DNA of 35,419 bases from Acetobacteraceae bacterium (GTDB lineage: Bacteria; Pseudomonadota; Alphaproteobacteria; Acetobacterales; Acetobacteraceae). Positions 1-6,499 of the stretch are shown here, one piece after another. A program made the translations under genes and the position numbers. The stretch's first letter is position 1. Each line of letters starts with the position of its first letter. The DNA is taken from the NCBI GenBank assembly GCA_947474705.1, contig CANJJS010000053.1, forward strand, positions 1 to 35,419. Direction: 5' to 3'. The notes beneath the pieces are model-generated. The model saw only the letters and a program-made list of their open reading frames with translations, did not search any database and was not told the DNA's origin.

Positions 1-33
1 ATGACGGCGGCGGATTTCGGCAATCGTATCCAT
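1..33 (-). CDS. istA: IS21-family transposase IstA, N-terminal fragment
   Basis: From an ATG at 33 the minus strand reads MDTIAEIRRRH before the window ends. An upstream in-frame GTG at 42 would add three residues. IstA transposases commonly open with a short helix of the type IAEIRRRH that leads into the helix-turn-helix DNA-binding domain. Position and orientation, just inside the putative IS end, agree with IstA being the first gene of an IS21 element. Only eleven codons are present, so this is a context-supported guess. Confidence 0.5.
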   Translation of the reverse strand, partial: MDTIAEIRRRH

Positions 34-147
34 GTACAACACCCCAGACTCTCCAGCATAAACGCCGGAGGATCGCACGGACCGGGGTGGAAACTATTGG
101 ACGCTGTTTACCCCCGGAATCTGGAAAGGTTTGCACGCTGTTTTACA
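1..147 (-). mobile_element. IS21-like insertion sequence, left end (partial)
   Basis: The hsdM coding sequence stops making sense at 147/148, where a sequence beginning TGTAAAACAGCG on the minus strand takes over. Two related subterminal repeats are visible on that strand, one starting at 147 (AAACAGCGTGCAAACCTTTCC) and one starting near 111 (AAACAGCGTCCAATAGTTTCC). Multiple terminal repeats starting with TGT are typical of IS21-family elements. About 110 nt further in, a reading frame starts that resembles the IstA N-terminus. The rest of the element lies outside the window, so the family call rests on the end structure and eleven residues only. Confidence 0.65.
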
Positions 148-824
148 TTGTTGGCCTCGTTGAAGCGGCGGACCAGCTCCTCGAAAATCGTCCCCATGGC
201 GTGGTTGTCGAGGCCTGGATGCTTCACCGAGCCGTCGCCGTTCAGCACCGGCCTGGGGCCGAGGTTGATCGAGGAGTCGAGGAATTTCTCGATCAGCGTG
301 CCCAGGACGTCGGCTTTGGACAGCTTTGGGATCTGATTGCGGAACTCGAAATTGTCGAGGATGTCCTGCACGTTCTGGGAGAAGCCATCGAGATAGGCTT
401 CGAAATCGGCTTTCAGTTGCGCCTGGCTGGCGCGGTTGCGCAGATCGCGCATGGTGAAGCGCGAGGTGTTGTAAAACGCCTGCTCGGCCGCCTGCCGGAG
501 GGCGGCTTCCTGGTTGGCGATTCCGGCCTTGTCGCGGCTGTCCTTCATCGACAGGACGGCGGCTTTCGTGGGTTCCAGCACCGCGTCCAGGCGGCGCAGA
601 ACCATCATCGGCAGAATGACGTCGCGGTATTTGCCCCGCACATACAGATCGCGAAGGGCGTCGTCGGCGATGCCCCAGATGAAGTTCGTGATCCAGTTCA
701 GCGGGCGGGCGGCGGCCTGAACCTCGAGCCGGTCGTCGCCGTCCCGGTCCAAAGTCGCCTCGACCTGAACGGTCTGGCTTCCTTCGACCGCGGCATCGGT
801 CCGGATATTTTTAAGTCGCGCCAT
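148..824 (-). pseudogene. hsdM: type I restriction-modification DNA methylase HsdM, 5' part, disrupted by IS
   Basis: The reading frame from ATG 824 (GGGAGA precedes it at good spacing) encodes the HsdM N-terminal helical domain. Recognisable pieces are NWITNFIWGIADDALRD, YRDVILPMMVLRRLDAVLEP, and the later stretch with MGTIFEELVRRFNEANN. In intact HsdM (about 500 residues) this last stretch runs directly into a GEHxTPRD-type segment and the methylase core with its NPPY motif. Here about 225 residues are kept and the frame then runs into the IS end at 147, with a stop at 108. The SAM-binding and catalytic parts are missing, so the product cannot methylate. Neither hsdS nor hsdR is visible in the window. 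The gene lies just downstream of, and overlaps, the toxin pseudogene at 811-1241. Confidence 0.85.
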
Positions 825-1241
825 GCGTCTCCCAGGGATTGACGACTTCAACGCCGCATCCGCCAAAGTCCGCCACATTGCGCGTGGCGAGCGTCGCGCC
901 GCGCGACCGGGCGATGGCGGCGATCTGAGCGTCAGCCTACGAAATTGGCCGGCCGGCCTGACGGCGGCCGGCTGCGAGAGGGGCGAACGTCTCGGCGGCG
1001 TCGGAGTCGAACGGGAGGACGCGTCCCCGAAAGTAAGTCTCGAACGCGGTGCGGGCTGCCTGCGTCAGTCTCTCCCGCCGCTTTCCTTCCGGCACCAGGC
1101 GATGCCGTAGAGGATTTCCGCCTGGGTTATGGCGGAAACGAACACGGCCGAGGCGGGGATGGCGTCGATCCAGGTCAGGACAGCCGGTTCGGGGGCAGAT
1201 TTCATCAGCGCGGAGACGATGTCGGTGTCGAGCACGATCGT
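811..1241 (-). pseudogene. FitB/VapC-type PIN-domain toxin, pseudogene with several lesions
   Basis: The three minus frames together spell a full PIN-domain toxin: IVLDTDIVSALMKSAPEPAV, then SAITQAEILYGIA, a shift, VPEGKRRERLTQAARTAFET, DAQIAAIARSRGATLATRNV and finally VEVVNPWE. The lesions are (1) the expected ATG start reads ACG at 1241-1239; (2) one base is missing at about 1095-1101, between AEILYGIA and VPEGKRR; (3) a TAG at 939-937 replaces an expected Gln codon in PISQADAQ. A GTG at 1235 could serve as a start, but lesions 2 and 3 remain. PIN toxins are Mg-dependent RNases using conserved acidic residues. This copy cannot make one. Its tail overlaps the hsdM start. Confidence 0.85.
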
Positions 1242-1474
1242 TCGTCGAACGCCGGCGGTTCGCGCGGGATTTCCGGCATGTCGAATCCGCCCAAAGGTTT
1301 GAACAGGGCGTTGATCGCGGTGCCCAGGTTTTTGGGGCCTTGCGGCTCTTGGCTGAGAGAGGAGCGGAGGATGTCGCGCGCCTCGTCCTCCATGGAGCGG
1401 CGGTGAACGGCAGCCTGGATGCGGAGGCGGGATTTCAGGGAGTCGTCCAGGTTGCGAATCGTGATGCTCGCCAC
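1205..1474 (-). CDS. FitA/VapB-like ribbon-helix-helix antitoxin, C-terminally extended
   Basis: The protein starts at GTG 1474, behind a strong AGGAGG, and reads MASITIRNLDDSLKSRLRIQ, the classic FitA-type Arc/MetJ fold that binds the operon's own promoter. It continues with HRRSMEDEARDILRSSL and then a flexible toxin-binding tail. In this family the tail normally ends at ...PPAFDE with a TGA overlapping the toxin ATG. Here that codon is CGA (1240-1238), so translation runs on for RSCSTPTSSPR before stopping at 1205. The DNA-binding part is intact, while the partner toxin is a pseudogene. The protein may still act as an orphan repressor. Confidence 0.85.
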   Translation of the reverse strand: MASITIRNLDDSLKSRLRIQAAVHRRSMEDEARDILRSSLSQEPQGPKNLGTAINALFKPLGGFDMPEIPREPPAFDERSCSTPTSSPR

Positions 1475-1563
1475 GGTGCCTCCTCAGTCAGCATTGATGG
1501 GGATATAGGCGATGATTGCGGGGCACGCCATCGAGGCTGCGCTACGGGCAGGGACGCCGATCG

Positions 1564-1820
1564 ATGAGACTCACCGTCGAACTTCCGGATAGCCTTTACG
1601 TCAGGCGAAGGACGAGGCGATGCGGCGTGGTTGCGAGCTCAAGGACCTGATCGGAGAAGGCTTGCGGCTCGTCCTCGATCCAGCGCCTGACACGGAGCCG
1701 AGTCCGAAGCTGTCGGAACTGATGAAGCCCGCACTCGGGTTGGTCGAATCCGGCGTCCCGGACCTCGATTCGAACCCTGGGTGCCTCCAGGGTTTCGCGC
1801 GTGCCGGGGGCCATAGTTGA
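1564..1820 (+). pseudogene. VapB-type antitoxin, frameshifted
   Basis: From ATG 1564 the frame reads MRLTVELPDSLYVR and then loses sense. One base later (missing G near 1605) the expected continuation appears: AKDEAMRRGCELKDLIGEG, then a tail ending in GFARAGGHS with a TGA at 1818-1820. Joined, the product would be a VapB-like antitoxin of about 85 residues. The PIN toxin expected immediately downstream is not recognisable; sequence after 1820 leads within about 100 nt to the tRNA-derived attachment site. An ATG at 1620 could make the C-terminal 66 residues, but without the DNA-binding strand. Confidence 0.7.
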
Positions 1821-1923
1821 TGGGCGCCCGTCGCCAGCAGAGAGTTTTTGGGCGCAGTTTGGGCAATGCACTCCATGAAAGCGCAAGATCATAGATATAT
1901 ACATAGGATTATGGAATATAAAC

Positions 1924-1973
1924 CTACCTTGACACGGTAGGGGTCACAGGTTCAATCCCTGTTGCGCCCACCA
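1924..1973 (+). other. 3' half of tRNA-Val(GAC): probable attachment site of an integrated island
   Basis: The sequence contains an anticodon arm (CTACC-TTGACAC-GGTAG, anticodon GAC), a variable loop, a T-arm (ACAGG-TTCAATC-CCTGT), the 3' acceptor strand TGCGCCC, discriminator A and an encoded CCA ending at 1973. No D-arm precedes it: 1880-1923 is AT-rich and does not fold as a tRNA 5' half. Tyrosine integrases commonly recombine in tRNA 3' halves and leave such a fragment at the distal island end. An intact tRNA-Val would be expected at the other end, to the left of this window. Confidence 0.8.
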
Positions 1974-1984
1974 TCCCTTCAGTC

Positions 1985-2209
1985 TCACACGCCATCTTTC
2001 CCAAGCGAGTCCCGCAGCGCGGCCACGCGCAACGCCGACGCCAAAGGCGTGTCGCCATCTCGCTCGCGGTCGATCTCCGCGACCAGTCCGGCGAAACCGC
2101 CCCCTCGGCGCGCGGCCATCGCATCCAGGACCTCCCAGAAGGCGGCTTCCAGCGCGACGCTGGTCCGATGCCCCGCCAGGGAGACGCTTCGTTTGATCAG
2201 ACCGCGCAT
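1985..2209 (-). CDS. ribbon-helix-helix domain protein (RHH_4-like)
   Basis: A 74-residue protein starting at ATG 2209 behind GGAAAGGAAG. It opens with a basic strand (LIKRSVSLAGHRTSVALE) followed by helices (FWEVLDAMAARR, FAGLVAEIDRER), the order typical of small alphaproteobacterial ribbon-helix-helix proteins. The strand of such dimers usually contacts DNA, so a regulatory role is plausible, but no target can be named. The gene ends 11 nt from the tRNA-Val fragment and is divergent from the beta-helix gene, with 41 nt between starts. It is probably the first chromosomal gene beyond the island. Confidence 0.8.
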   Translation of the reverse strand: MRGLIKRSVSLAGHRTSVALEAAFWEVLDAMAARRGGGFAGLVAEIDRERDGDTPLASALRVAALRDSLGKDGV

Positions 2210-2250
2210 TCCCGCTTCCTTTCCGGCCGTTCCATGCTACGCCTCCCGCC

Positions 2251-3159
2251 ATGACGGCGACCATGGTTCTTCGCGCGCTTGCGGTCTTGTGCCTCCTGTT
2301 GGGCGGTCCAGTTTTCGCCGCTGTTCTGGAGGCCGGCCCAGGACTGGCGTTTCCCACACTTAGCGCGGCGGTGGCGGCGGCGAAGGACGGCGATACCATC
2401 CGCATCGCGCCGGGCGTGTACGAGGATTGCGCGACCATTCGCCAGAACAACCTGACCCTGGAAGGTCCTGGCGCGGAGTTGACCCGTAAGACCTGCGGGG
2501 GAAAGGCCATCCTGGTCGTCACCGGCAAGAACGTCGAGATTCGCGGCCTCACGCTGTCCTATGCCAAGGTTCCCGATCGTAACGGCGCGGGAGTCCGCGC
2601 CGAGTCCGGACCGCTGCTGCTGGAAAACATTCGCTTCCTGAACAACGAAAATGGCCTGCTGACCGCCAATGGCCCGGACATCGAGGTCCGGGTGAAGAAC
2701 GCCACCTTCATCGGCAACGGCGAGTGCCGGCCGGTTTGCGCGCACGGCATCTACGCCGGCCATATCGCGTCGCTGATCGTCGAGTCGTCGAACTTCCTCG
2801 CGCAACGGGAGGGGCATCACATTAAGTCCCGCGCCAACCGGACCGAGGTGACGGGTTCGAAGATCGACGACGGCTTCGGGGGTACCGCCAGTTACCTGAT
2901 CGACATTCCCAATGGCGGCACGGTCCGGATCGAAAACAACCGCCTCCGCAAAGGGCCTTCTTCCAGCAATTCGACCGCCATCGCCCTGGGCGCCGAGACC
3001 GCCGCGAACCCAACCCAAGAGGTTGCCGTTCGCGACAATGTGTTCGTTAACGACAGCCCCCGTCTCGCGACGTTCGTGAAGCTGTTCTCCGGCGCCTCGC
3101 CAACCCTGACCGGCAACCAGTTGACCGGCGTGGTCACGCCGTTCGCGACGGCCCGCTGA
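2251..3159 (+). CDS. secreted right-handed beta-helix repeat protein
   Basis: 302 residues with a signal peptide ([18 protein letters not shown], cleavage after A-x-A). It continues with the opening common to NosD/pectate-lyase-fold proteins: [20 protein letters not shown], then GVYED. Successive rungs are visible: [81 protein letters not shown] and [11 protein letters not shown]. Such folds often bind or cut polysaccharides, but no lyase catalytic residues stand out, so no activity is assigned. ATG 2263 is an alternative start that would give a shorter signal peptide. The 3' end overlaps the 3' end of queG on the other strand by 26 nt. Confidence 0.8.
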   Translation: MTATMVLRALAVLCLLLGGPVFAAVLEAGPGLAFPTLSAAVAAAKDGDTIRIAPGVYEDCATIRQNNLTLEGPGAELTRKTCGGKAILVVTGKNVEIRGLTLSYAKVPDRNGAGVRAESGPLLLENIRFLNNENGLLTANGPDIEVRVKNATFIGNGECRPVCAHGIYAGHIASLIVESSNFLAQREGHHIKSRANRTEVTGSKIDDGFGGTASYLIDIPNGGTVRIENNRLRKGPSSSNSTAIALGAETAANPTQEVAVRDNVFVNDSPRLATFVKLFSGASPTLTGNQLTGVVTPFATAR

Positions 3160-4183
3160 GCCGCGCCAAGGCCCATGCCGCCGCGTCCGCGACAACCGGA
3201 TCGGGGTCCCCCGTCAACCTCGCCGCCACCGGACGCAGCGCCGCGTCTCCGGAATTTCCGATCGCGGTAAGAACATTGCGCACGAACCGGTTTCGTCCGA
3301 TGCGCTTGATGGGCGAGCCCGAGAACATCCGCCGGAACCCCGCGTCGTCCAACGCCGCCAGTTCCACCAGCCGCGGCCCGATCAGCTCCGCCCGCGGCAA
3401 AAATGCCGCATGCGCCGTCGGCGTGGCGAATCGGTTCCAGGGGCAGGCGGCGAGGCAATCGTCGCAACCATAGATCCGGTTGCCCATCAGCGGACGCAGG
3501 TCCAGCGGGATAGGCCCCTTATGCTCAATGGTGAGATAAGAGACGCAGCGGGTCGCATCCAGCCGGTAAGGCGCTGGAAACGCATCGGTCGGACAGGCCG
3601 CGAGGCACCGCGCGCAGGTCCCGCAGCGGTTCGCGTGCGGCGCGTCCGGCGCGATCTCCAGCGAGGTATAAATCTCGCCCAGAAACAGCCAGGACCCGCG
3701 TGTCCGCGATACCAGGTTGGTGTGTTTGCCGGTCCAGCCCAGCCCGGCGGCCTCGCCAAGCGGCTTTTCCATCACCGGCGCTGTGTCCACGAACACTTTG
3801 ACCTTGGCCTGAAAGCGCGAGGCGACGAAGGCCGCCAGGTGTTTCAGCATGCCCTTCATTGTGTCGTGGTAATCGCGATTGCGCGCGTACGCGGAGATCG
3901 TCCCGCGTTCCGGATGCGTCAGCGGTTCCAGCGGGTCGTCCGCCGGCGCGTAGGACATGCCCAGCGCGATCACGCTCCGGGCCTCGTCCCATAGTGTTTG
4001 AGGCTGGGCGCGTTGCTCCACCCGTTCCGCCAGCCAGCCCATATCGCCGTGCTGGCCCGCCGCGAGAAACGCCGCCAGACGTTCGCGGGATTCGGGTCCA
4101 AGGCGCGCCGCGCAGAACCCGACCGCGTCGAAACCGAGCGCGAGTGCCCGGTCCCGGATCGCATCGCGCGGCGTGAGTGCCAG
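3134..4183 (-). CDS. queG: epoxyqueuosine reductase QueG
   Basis: QueG reduces epoxyqueuosine to queuosine in tRNA, using cobalamin and two [4Fe-4S] clusters. Two ferredoxin-like cluster motifs are present, [12 protein letters not shown] and [11 protein letters not shown], with conserved segments such as [16 protein letters not shown] and GCDDCLAA. The tail ([12 protein letters not shown] and on) resembles a HEAT-like repeat. The first in-frame ATG (4042) would cut about 47 conserved residues ([20 protein letters not shown] and beyond). Between that ATG and the in-frame stop upstream there is no ATG, GTG or TTG. CTG at 4183 sits 7 nt after GAGG and is my preferred start, with ATT at 4189 as the alternative. 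The length is then about 349 residues, normal for the family. It lies downstream of the hydrolase gene on the same strand, separated by a hairpin. Confidence 0.9.
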   Translation of the reverse strand: MALTPRDAIRDRALALGFDAVGFCAARLGPESRERLAAFLAAGQHGDMGWLAERVEQRAQPQTLWDEARSVIALGMSYAPADDPLEPLTHPERGTISAYARNRDYHDTMKGMLKHLAAFVASRFQAKVKVFVDTAPVMEKPLGEAAGLGWTGKHTNLVSRTRGSWLFLGEIYTSLEIAPDAPHANRCGTCARCLAACPTDAFPAPYRLDATRCVSYLTIEHKGPIPLDLRPLMGNRIYGCDDCLAACPWNRFATPTAHAAFLPRAELIGPRLVELAALDDAGFRRMFSGSPIKRIGRNRFVRNVLTAIGNSGDAALRPVAARLTGDPDPVVADAAAWALARLSGPSRTA

Positions 4184-4205
4184 GAGAATACCTCGGAGGA
4201 GGGGA

Positions 4206-4229
4206 GGGGCCGCTTACACAAGCGGCCCC
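4206..4229 (-). terminator. perfect 10-bp GC-rich hairpin between hydrolase gene and queG
   Basis: GGGGCCGCTT and AAGCGGCCCC pair perfectly around a 4-nt loop. The hairpin starts 12 nt after the stop of the hydrolase gene and lies 23 nt before the queG start. There is no clear T-run after it on the minus strand (CCTCCCCTCC follows), so it could be a terminator, an attenuator of queG or an mRNA 3' stabiliser. The structure is certain, the role inferred. Confidence 0.6.
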
Positions 4230-4240
4230 AGGCTCAGGGA

Positions 4241-4906
4241 TCAGTCGGCGGCGAGCGCCATCTGCCGGCGCGCGATCTGGCGGCCGCAGAAATCTTCCAC
4301 CGCGTCCGACACCTGATCGGCGTGGCTGGCGAAGACGTGATCGGCGCCTTCGAACACGCGGTAGTCCACGCTGACGTTTTTCTGCGTGTTCAGCTTATCG
4401 ACCAGCTTGCGAACCGCGGGCTCGGGCACGAGTTCGTCGGTATCGCCATGCAGCATCAGTCCGCCGCAAGGGCAGGGGGCCAGGAAGCCGAAATCATAGT
4501 GATTGGCGGGCGGCGCGACGGAGACCCAGCCGGAGACCTCGGGCCGGCGCATCAGCAACTGCATGCCGACGAACGCACCGAAGGAATACCCGGCGATCCA
4601 GATGCCGCCATGGCCGGGGTTAACGGCCTGCATCCAGTCCAGCGCGGCGGCGGCATCGGAAATTTCGCCAATCCCGCCATCGTAACGGCCCTGGCTGCGT
4701 CCCACGCCCCGGAAATTGAAGCGCATCACGGAGCAGCCGAGACGCATGAACGACTGGTACATTGTATAGGCTATACGATTGTTCATGGTCCCGCCGTGCA
4801 GCGGGTGCGGATGAAGGATCAGCGCGACCGGCGCCCCTTGTTCCTTCGAATGATGATAGCGGCCTTCCAACCGGCCATCTGGGCCGGCGAACATCACCTC
4901 TGGCAT
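4241..4906 (-). CDS. alpha/beta hydrolase (COG2945-like)
   Basis: A 221-residue cytosolic hydrolase starting at ATG 4906 (MPEVMFAGPDGRLEG). The typical opening LILHPHPLHGGTMNN is followed by FNFRGVGRSQG. The nucleophile elbow is GYSFGAF with its Ser; the acid is likely the Asp in HGDTDELVP and the His that in FEGADHVF. Such proteins are serine hydrolases of unknown natural substrate. Upstream on its strand is the roughly 400-nt regulatory region shared with the divergent cysE operon. Downstream are a hairpin and queG. Confidence 0.85.
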   Translation of the reverse strand: MPEVMFAGPDGRLEGRYHHSKEQGAPVALILHPHPLHGGTMNNRIAYTMYQSFMRLGCSVMRFNFRGVGRSQGRYDGGIGEISDAAAALDWMQAVNPGHGGIWIAGYSFGAFVGMQLLMRRPEVSGWVSVAPPANHYDFGFLAPCPCGGLMLHGDTDELVPEPAVRKLVDKLNTQKNVSVDYRVFEGADHVFASHADQVSDAVEDFCGRQIARRQMALAAD

Positions 4907-5311
4907 GGCAATATATAACCTGTTTCCTGACAGACCCCGGTCAGCCAAACACACAGGCCACCTTGACCTGCACGCCGCCTACCGGCCCCAATAACCTTAT
5001 GTTGCGTCTGCCCGGTTTCACCGCGACAGTCCCGACTGGAAAAAACGCCCCGAATGGCGACCGTGGCTCTCCCGGCGGGGATAATTGACTCCCCAGGTCG
5101 GGTATTTTAGCCTCCCGATATGGCCACCCGGCGTACGGCTTCCTTACTTCCCCCTCGTCGTGTGACTGGTTCACCATGAACCGAGCCCCTGGGCCATCTC
5201 GCTGGCCGATCTCCGCGGCGTTTCGCCGTCATGAGGTCGATCAGCCAGGCGGCCCCGGCGTGGACGACACTATATGACAAACGGTGGCGCAATTCATAAT
5301 GGAAATGTCGC
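4907..5311. other. divergent intergenic region with operator-like sites
   Basis: This 405-nt stretch separates the divergent hydrolase gene and cysE operon. I see no convincing gene in it. It holds an IscR-like operator (5081-5105) and a perfect inverted repeat GGTTCA-CCA-TGAACC (5168-5182). A 33-codon open frame runs from ATG 5176 to TGA 5277 (MNRAPGPSRWPISAAF...) with no good ribosome site, and there is a weak TATGACA/CATAAT pair (5273-5300) just before cysE. Confidence 0.5.
5081..5105 (+). promoter_or_regulatory. IscR type 1-like operator
   Basis: The 25 bases fit the enterobacterial type 1 IscR consensus (ATA-S-YY-GACT-N5-AGTC-RRS-TAT) well. They read ATA-A-TT-GACT, then CCCCA, then GGTC-GGG-TAT. 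The outer ATA/TAT, the GACT half and the RRS are matched; S, the centre and the first base of AGTC are not. TTGACT inside it could be a -35 element. It lies about 207 nt before cysE, the first gene of the operon that encodes IscR, so autoregulation by holo-IscR is inferred. Confidence 0.55.
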
Positions 5312-6007
5312 ATGGCCCACATGTTCTTACGTGAGACCATCCTCACATACAGAGAGCGAGATCCCGCGGCTCGTTCCTATATCGAAGTATTGTTTTGCTA
5401 CCCTGGCGTGCATGCCATCATCTGGCACCGCTTGTCTCATTGGCTCTGGACCCATAATCTGTATTTTCTTGGGAGATTCTCGTCTCATCTCGCGCGCTGG
5501 CTGACCGGTATCGAGATTCATCCCGCCGCGAAAATCGGACGCAGGCTTGTCATCGATCACGGCATGGGGGTTGTCATCGGCGAAACCGCCGAAATCGGCG
5601 ACGACTGTTATCTCTATCACCAGGTCACGCTGGGCGTCGCCCGCGCCATGGGCGGCAAACGCCACCCCACCATCGGCAACAACGTCATCATCGGCGCCGG
5701 GGCCAAGGTCCTGGGTCCCATTACCGTCGGCGATAACGCCCGCATCGGCTCCAACGCCGTCGTGGTCGACCCCGTTCCCGCCGATACCACAGTCGTCGGC
5801 GTCCCCGCGCGGCCCGTCGATCGCAAACTCCCCCGCCCCACCGCGAAACAAGCGGGCGGCTTCGACCCCTATGGCATGCCCTGCGACGAAAGCCTCGACC
5901 CCCTGCTGCGGGATATCGAGGGTCTGCGCGCCGAACTCGCCGAACTCGAAGCGCGCGTCGGCCGCATGCAAACCGCGCCCGTGCCCGACTCGCGCCATAC
6001 GGCCTGA
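5312..6007 (+). CDS. cysE: serine O-acetyltransferase
   Basis: CysE transfers acetyl from acetyl-CoA to L-serine, the first step of cysteine synthesis. The protein (231 residues) has a short N-terminal helical region with [21 protein letters not shown] left-handed beta-helix of hexapeptide repeats follows: [60 protein letters not shown] and GVPARPV. The catalytic His/Asp pair is expected in the IDHGMG and neighbouring His segments. The C-terminus has a short coiled coil ([20 protein letters not shown]). The start at ATG 5312 has a weak GGAA ribosome site; ATG 5321 is an alternative. It is the first gene of the operon and supplies cysteine to the desulfurases downstream. Confidence 0.93.
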   Translation: MAHMFLRETILTYRERDPAARSYIEVLFCYPGVHAIIWHRLSHWLWTHNLYFLGRFSSHLARWLTGIEIHPAAKIGRRLVIDHGMGVVIGETAEIGDDCYLYHQVTLGVARAMGGKRHPTIGNNVIIGAGAKVLGPITVGDNARIGSNAVVVDPVPADTTVVGVPARPVDRKLPRPTAKQAGGFDPYGMPCDESLDPLLRDIEGLRAELAELEARVGRMQTAPVPDSRHTA

Positions 6008-6012
6008 CCGGT

Positions 6013-6498
6013 ATGCAGCTCTCCACCAGAGGCCGCTACGCCGTCATGGCCATGGCCGATCTCGCCTCCCGCCAGTCGATGGGCTGCGAATGCGGACCCG
6101 TCTGCCTCGCCGAAATCGCCACCAGCCAGAATCTGAGCCTGGCCTATCTGGAGCAACTCTTCGCCCGGCTCCGCCGGTCAGGTTTGGTTGCCTCCGCCCG
6201 CGGACCTGGCGGCGGTTACCGGCTGGCCCGCGACTCGGACCGGATTTCGATCGCGGCGATCATCCATGCCGTGGACGAACCCATCCGCGCCACGCGCTGC
6301 GACGGCCAGACCAGCTCTTGCCTCGCCCAGCCCGGTCAGGTGGCCCAGCGCTGCCAGACCCACGACCTGTGGTCCGAACTGGGCCGGCAAATCGGCCTGT
6401 TCCTCGACGCGGTCTCCTTGGCCGATGTCGTCCTTGGACGCGTCAAGGGCCGCGCCAACGCACCGATCCCCGGTTTCGCCCGCGCGGCGGCGGAATAG
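6013..6498 (+). CDS. iscR: Rrf2-family Fe-S regulator IscR
   Basis: IscR is a [2Fe-2S] winged-helix repressor that reads Fe-S status. The N-terminus MQLSTRGRYAVMAMADLA and the wing (ARGPGGGYRLARD) are typical. Cluster ligands are C96, C103, C114 and H117 (CDGQTSSCLAQPGQ, then RCQTH), matching the C-x6-C pattern of IscR closely. Three further cysteines, C25, C27 and C31, sit in a GCECGPVC segment between the first helices; I do not recall these from E. coli IscR. The gene starts 6 nt after cysE stops, and its own stop is 2 nt before the next ATG. The likely target is the operator at 5081-5105. Confidence 0.92.
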   Translation: MQLSTRGRYAVMAMADLASRQSMGCECGPVCLAEIATSQNLSLAYLEQLFARLRRSGLVASARGPGGGYRLARDSDRISIAAIIHAVDEPIRATRCDGQTSSCLAQPGQVAQRCQTHDLWSELGRQIGLFLDAVSLADVVLGRVKGRANAPIPGFARAAAE

Positions 6499-6499
6499 C

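Noticed and set aside
1850-1973. A complete or intron-containing tRNA-Val, because GGGCGCA at 1850-1856 pairs with the 3' acceptor strand TGCGCCC
   Set aside because: The sequence between (over 60 nt) forms no D-arm and no known bacterial tRNA intron sits there. The 7-nt match may be chance or a relic.
1944-2124. Minus-strand frames across the tRNA fragment encoding WAQQGLNL- and GATGIEPVTP-like peptides
   Set aside because: These are well-known spurious translations of tRNA 3' ends.
5107-5346. Minus-strand 79-codon frame in the cysE leader
   Set aside because: Basic, unstructured composition, overlaps the cysE start, and has no ribosome site.
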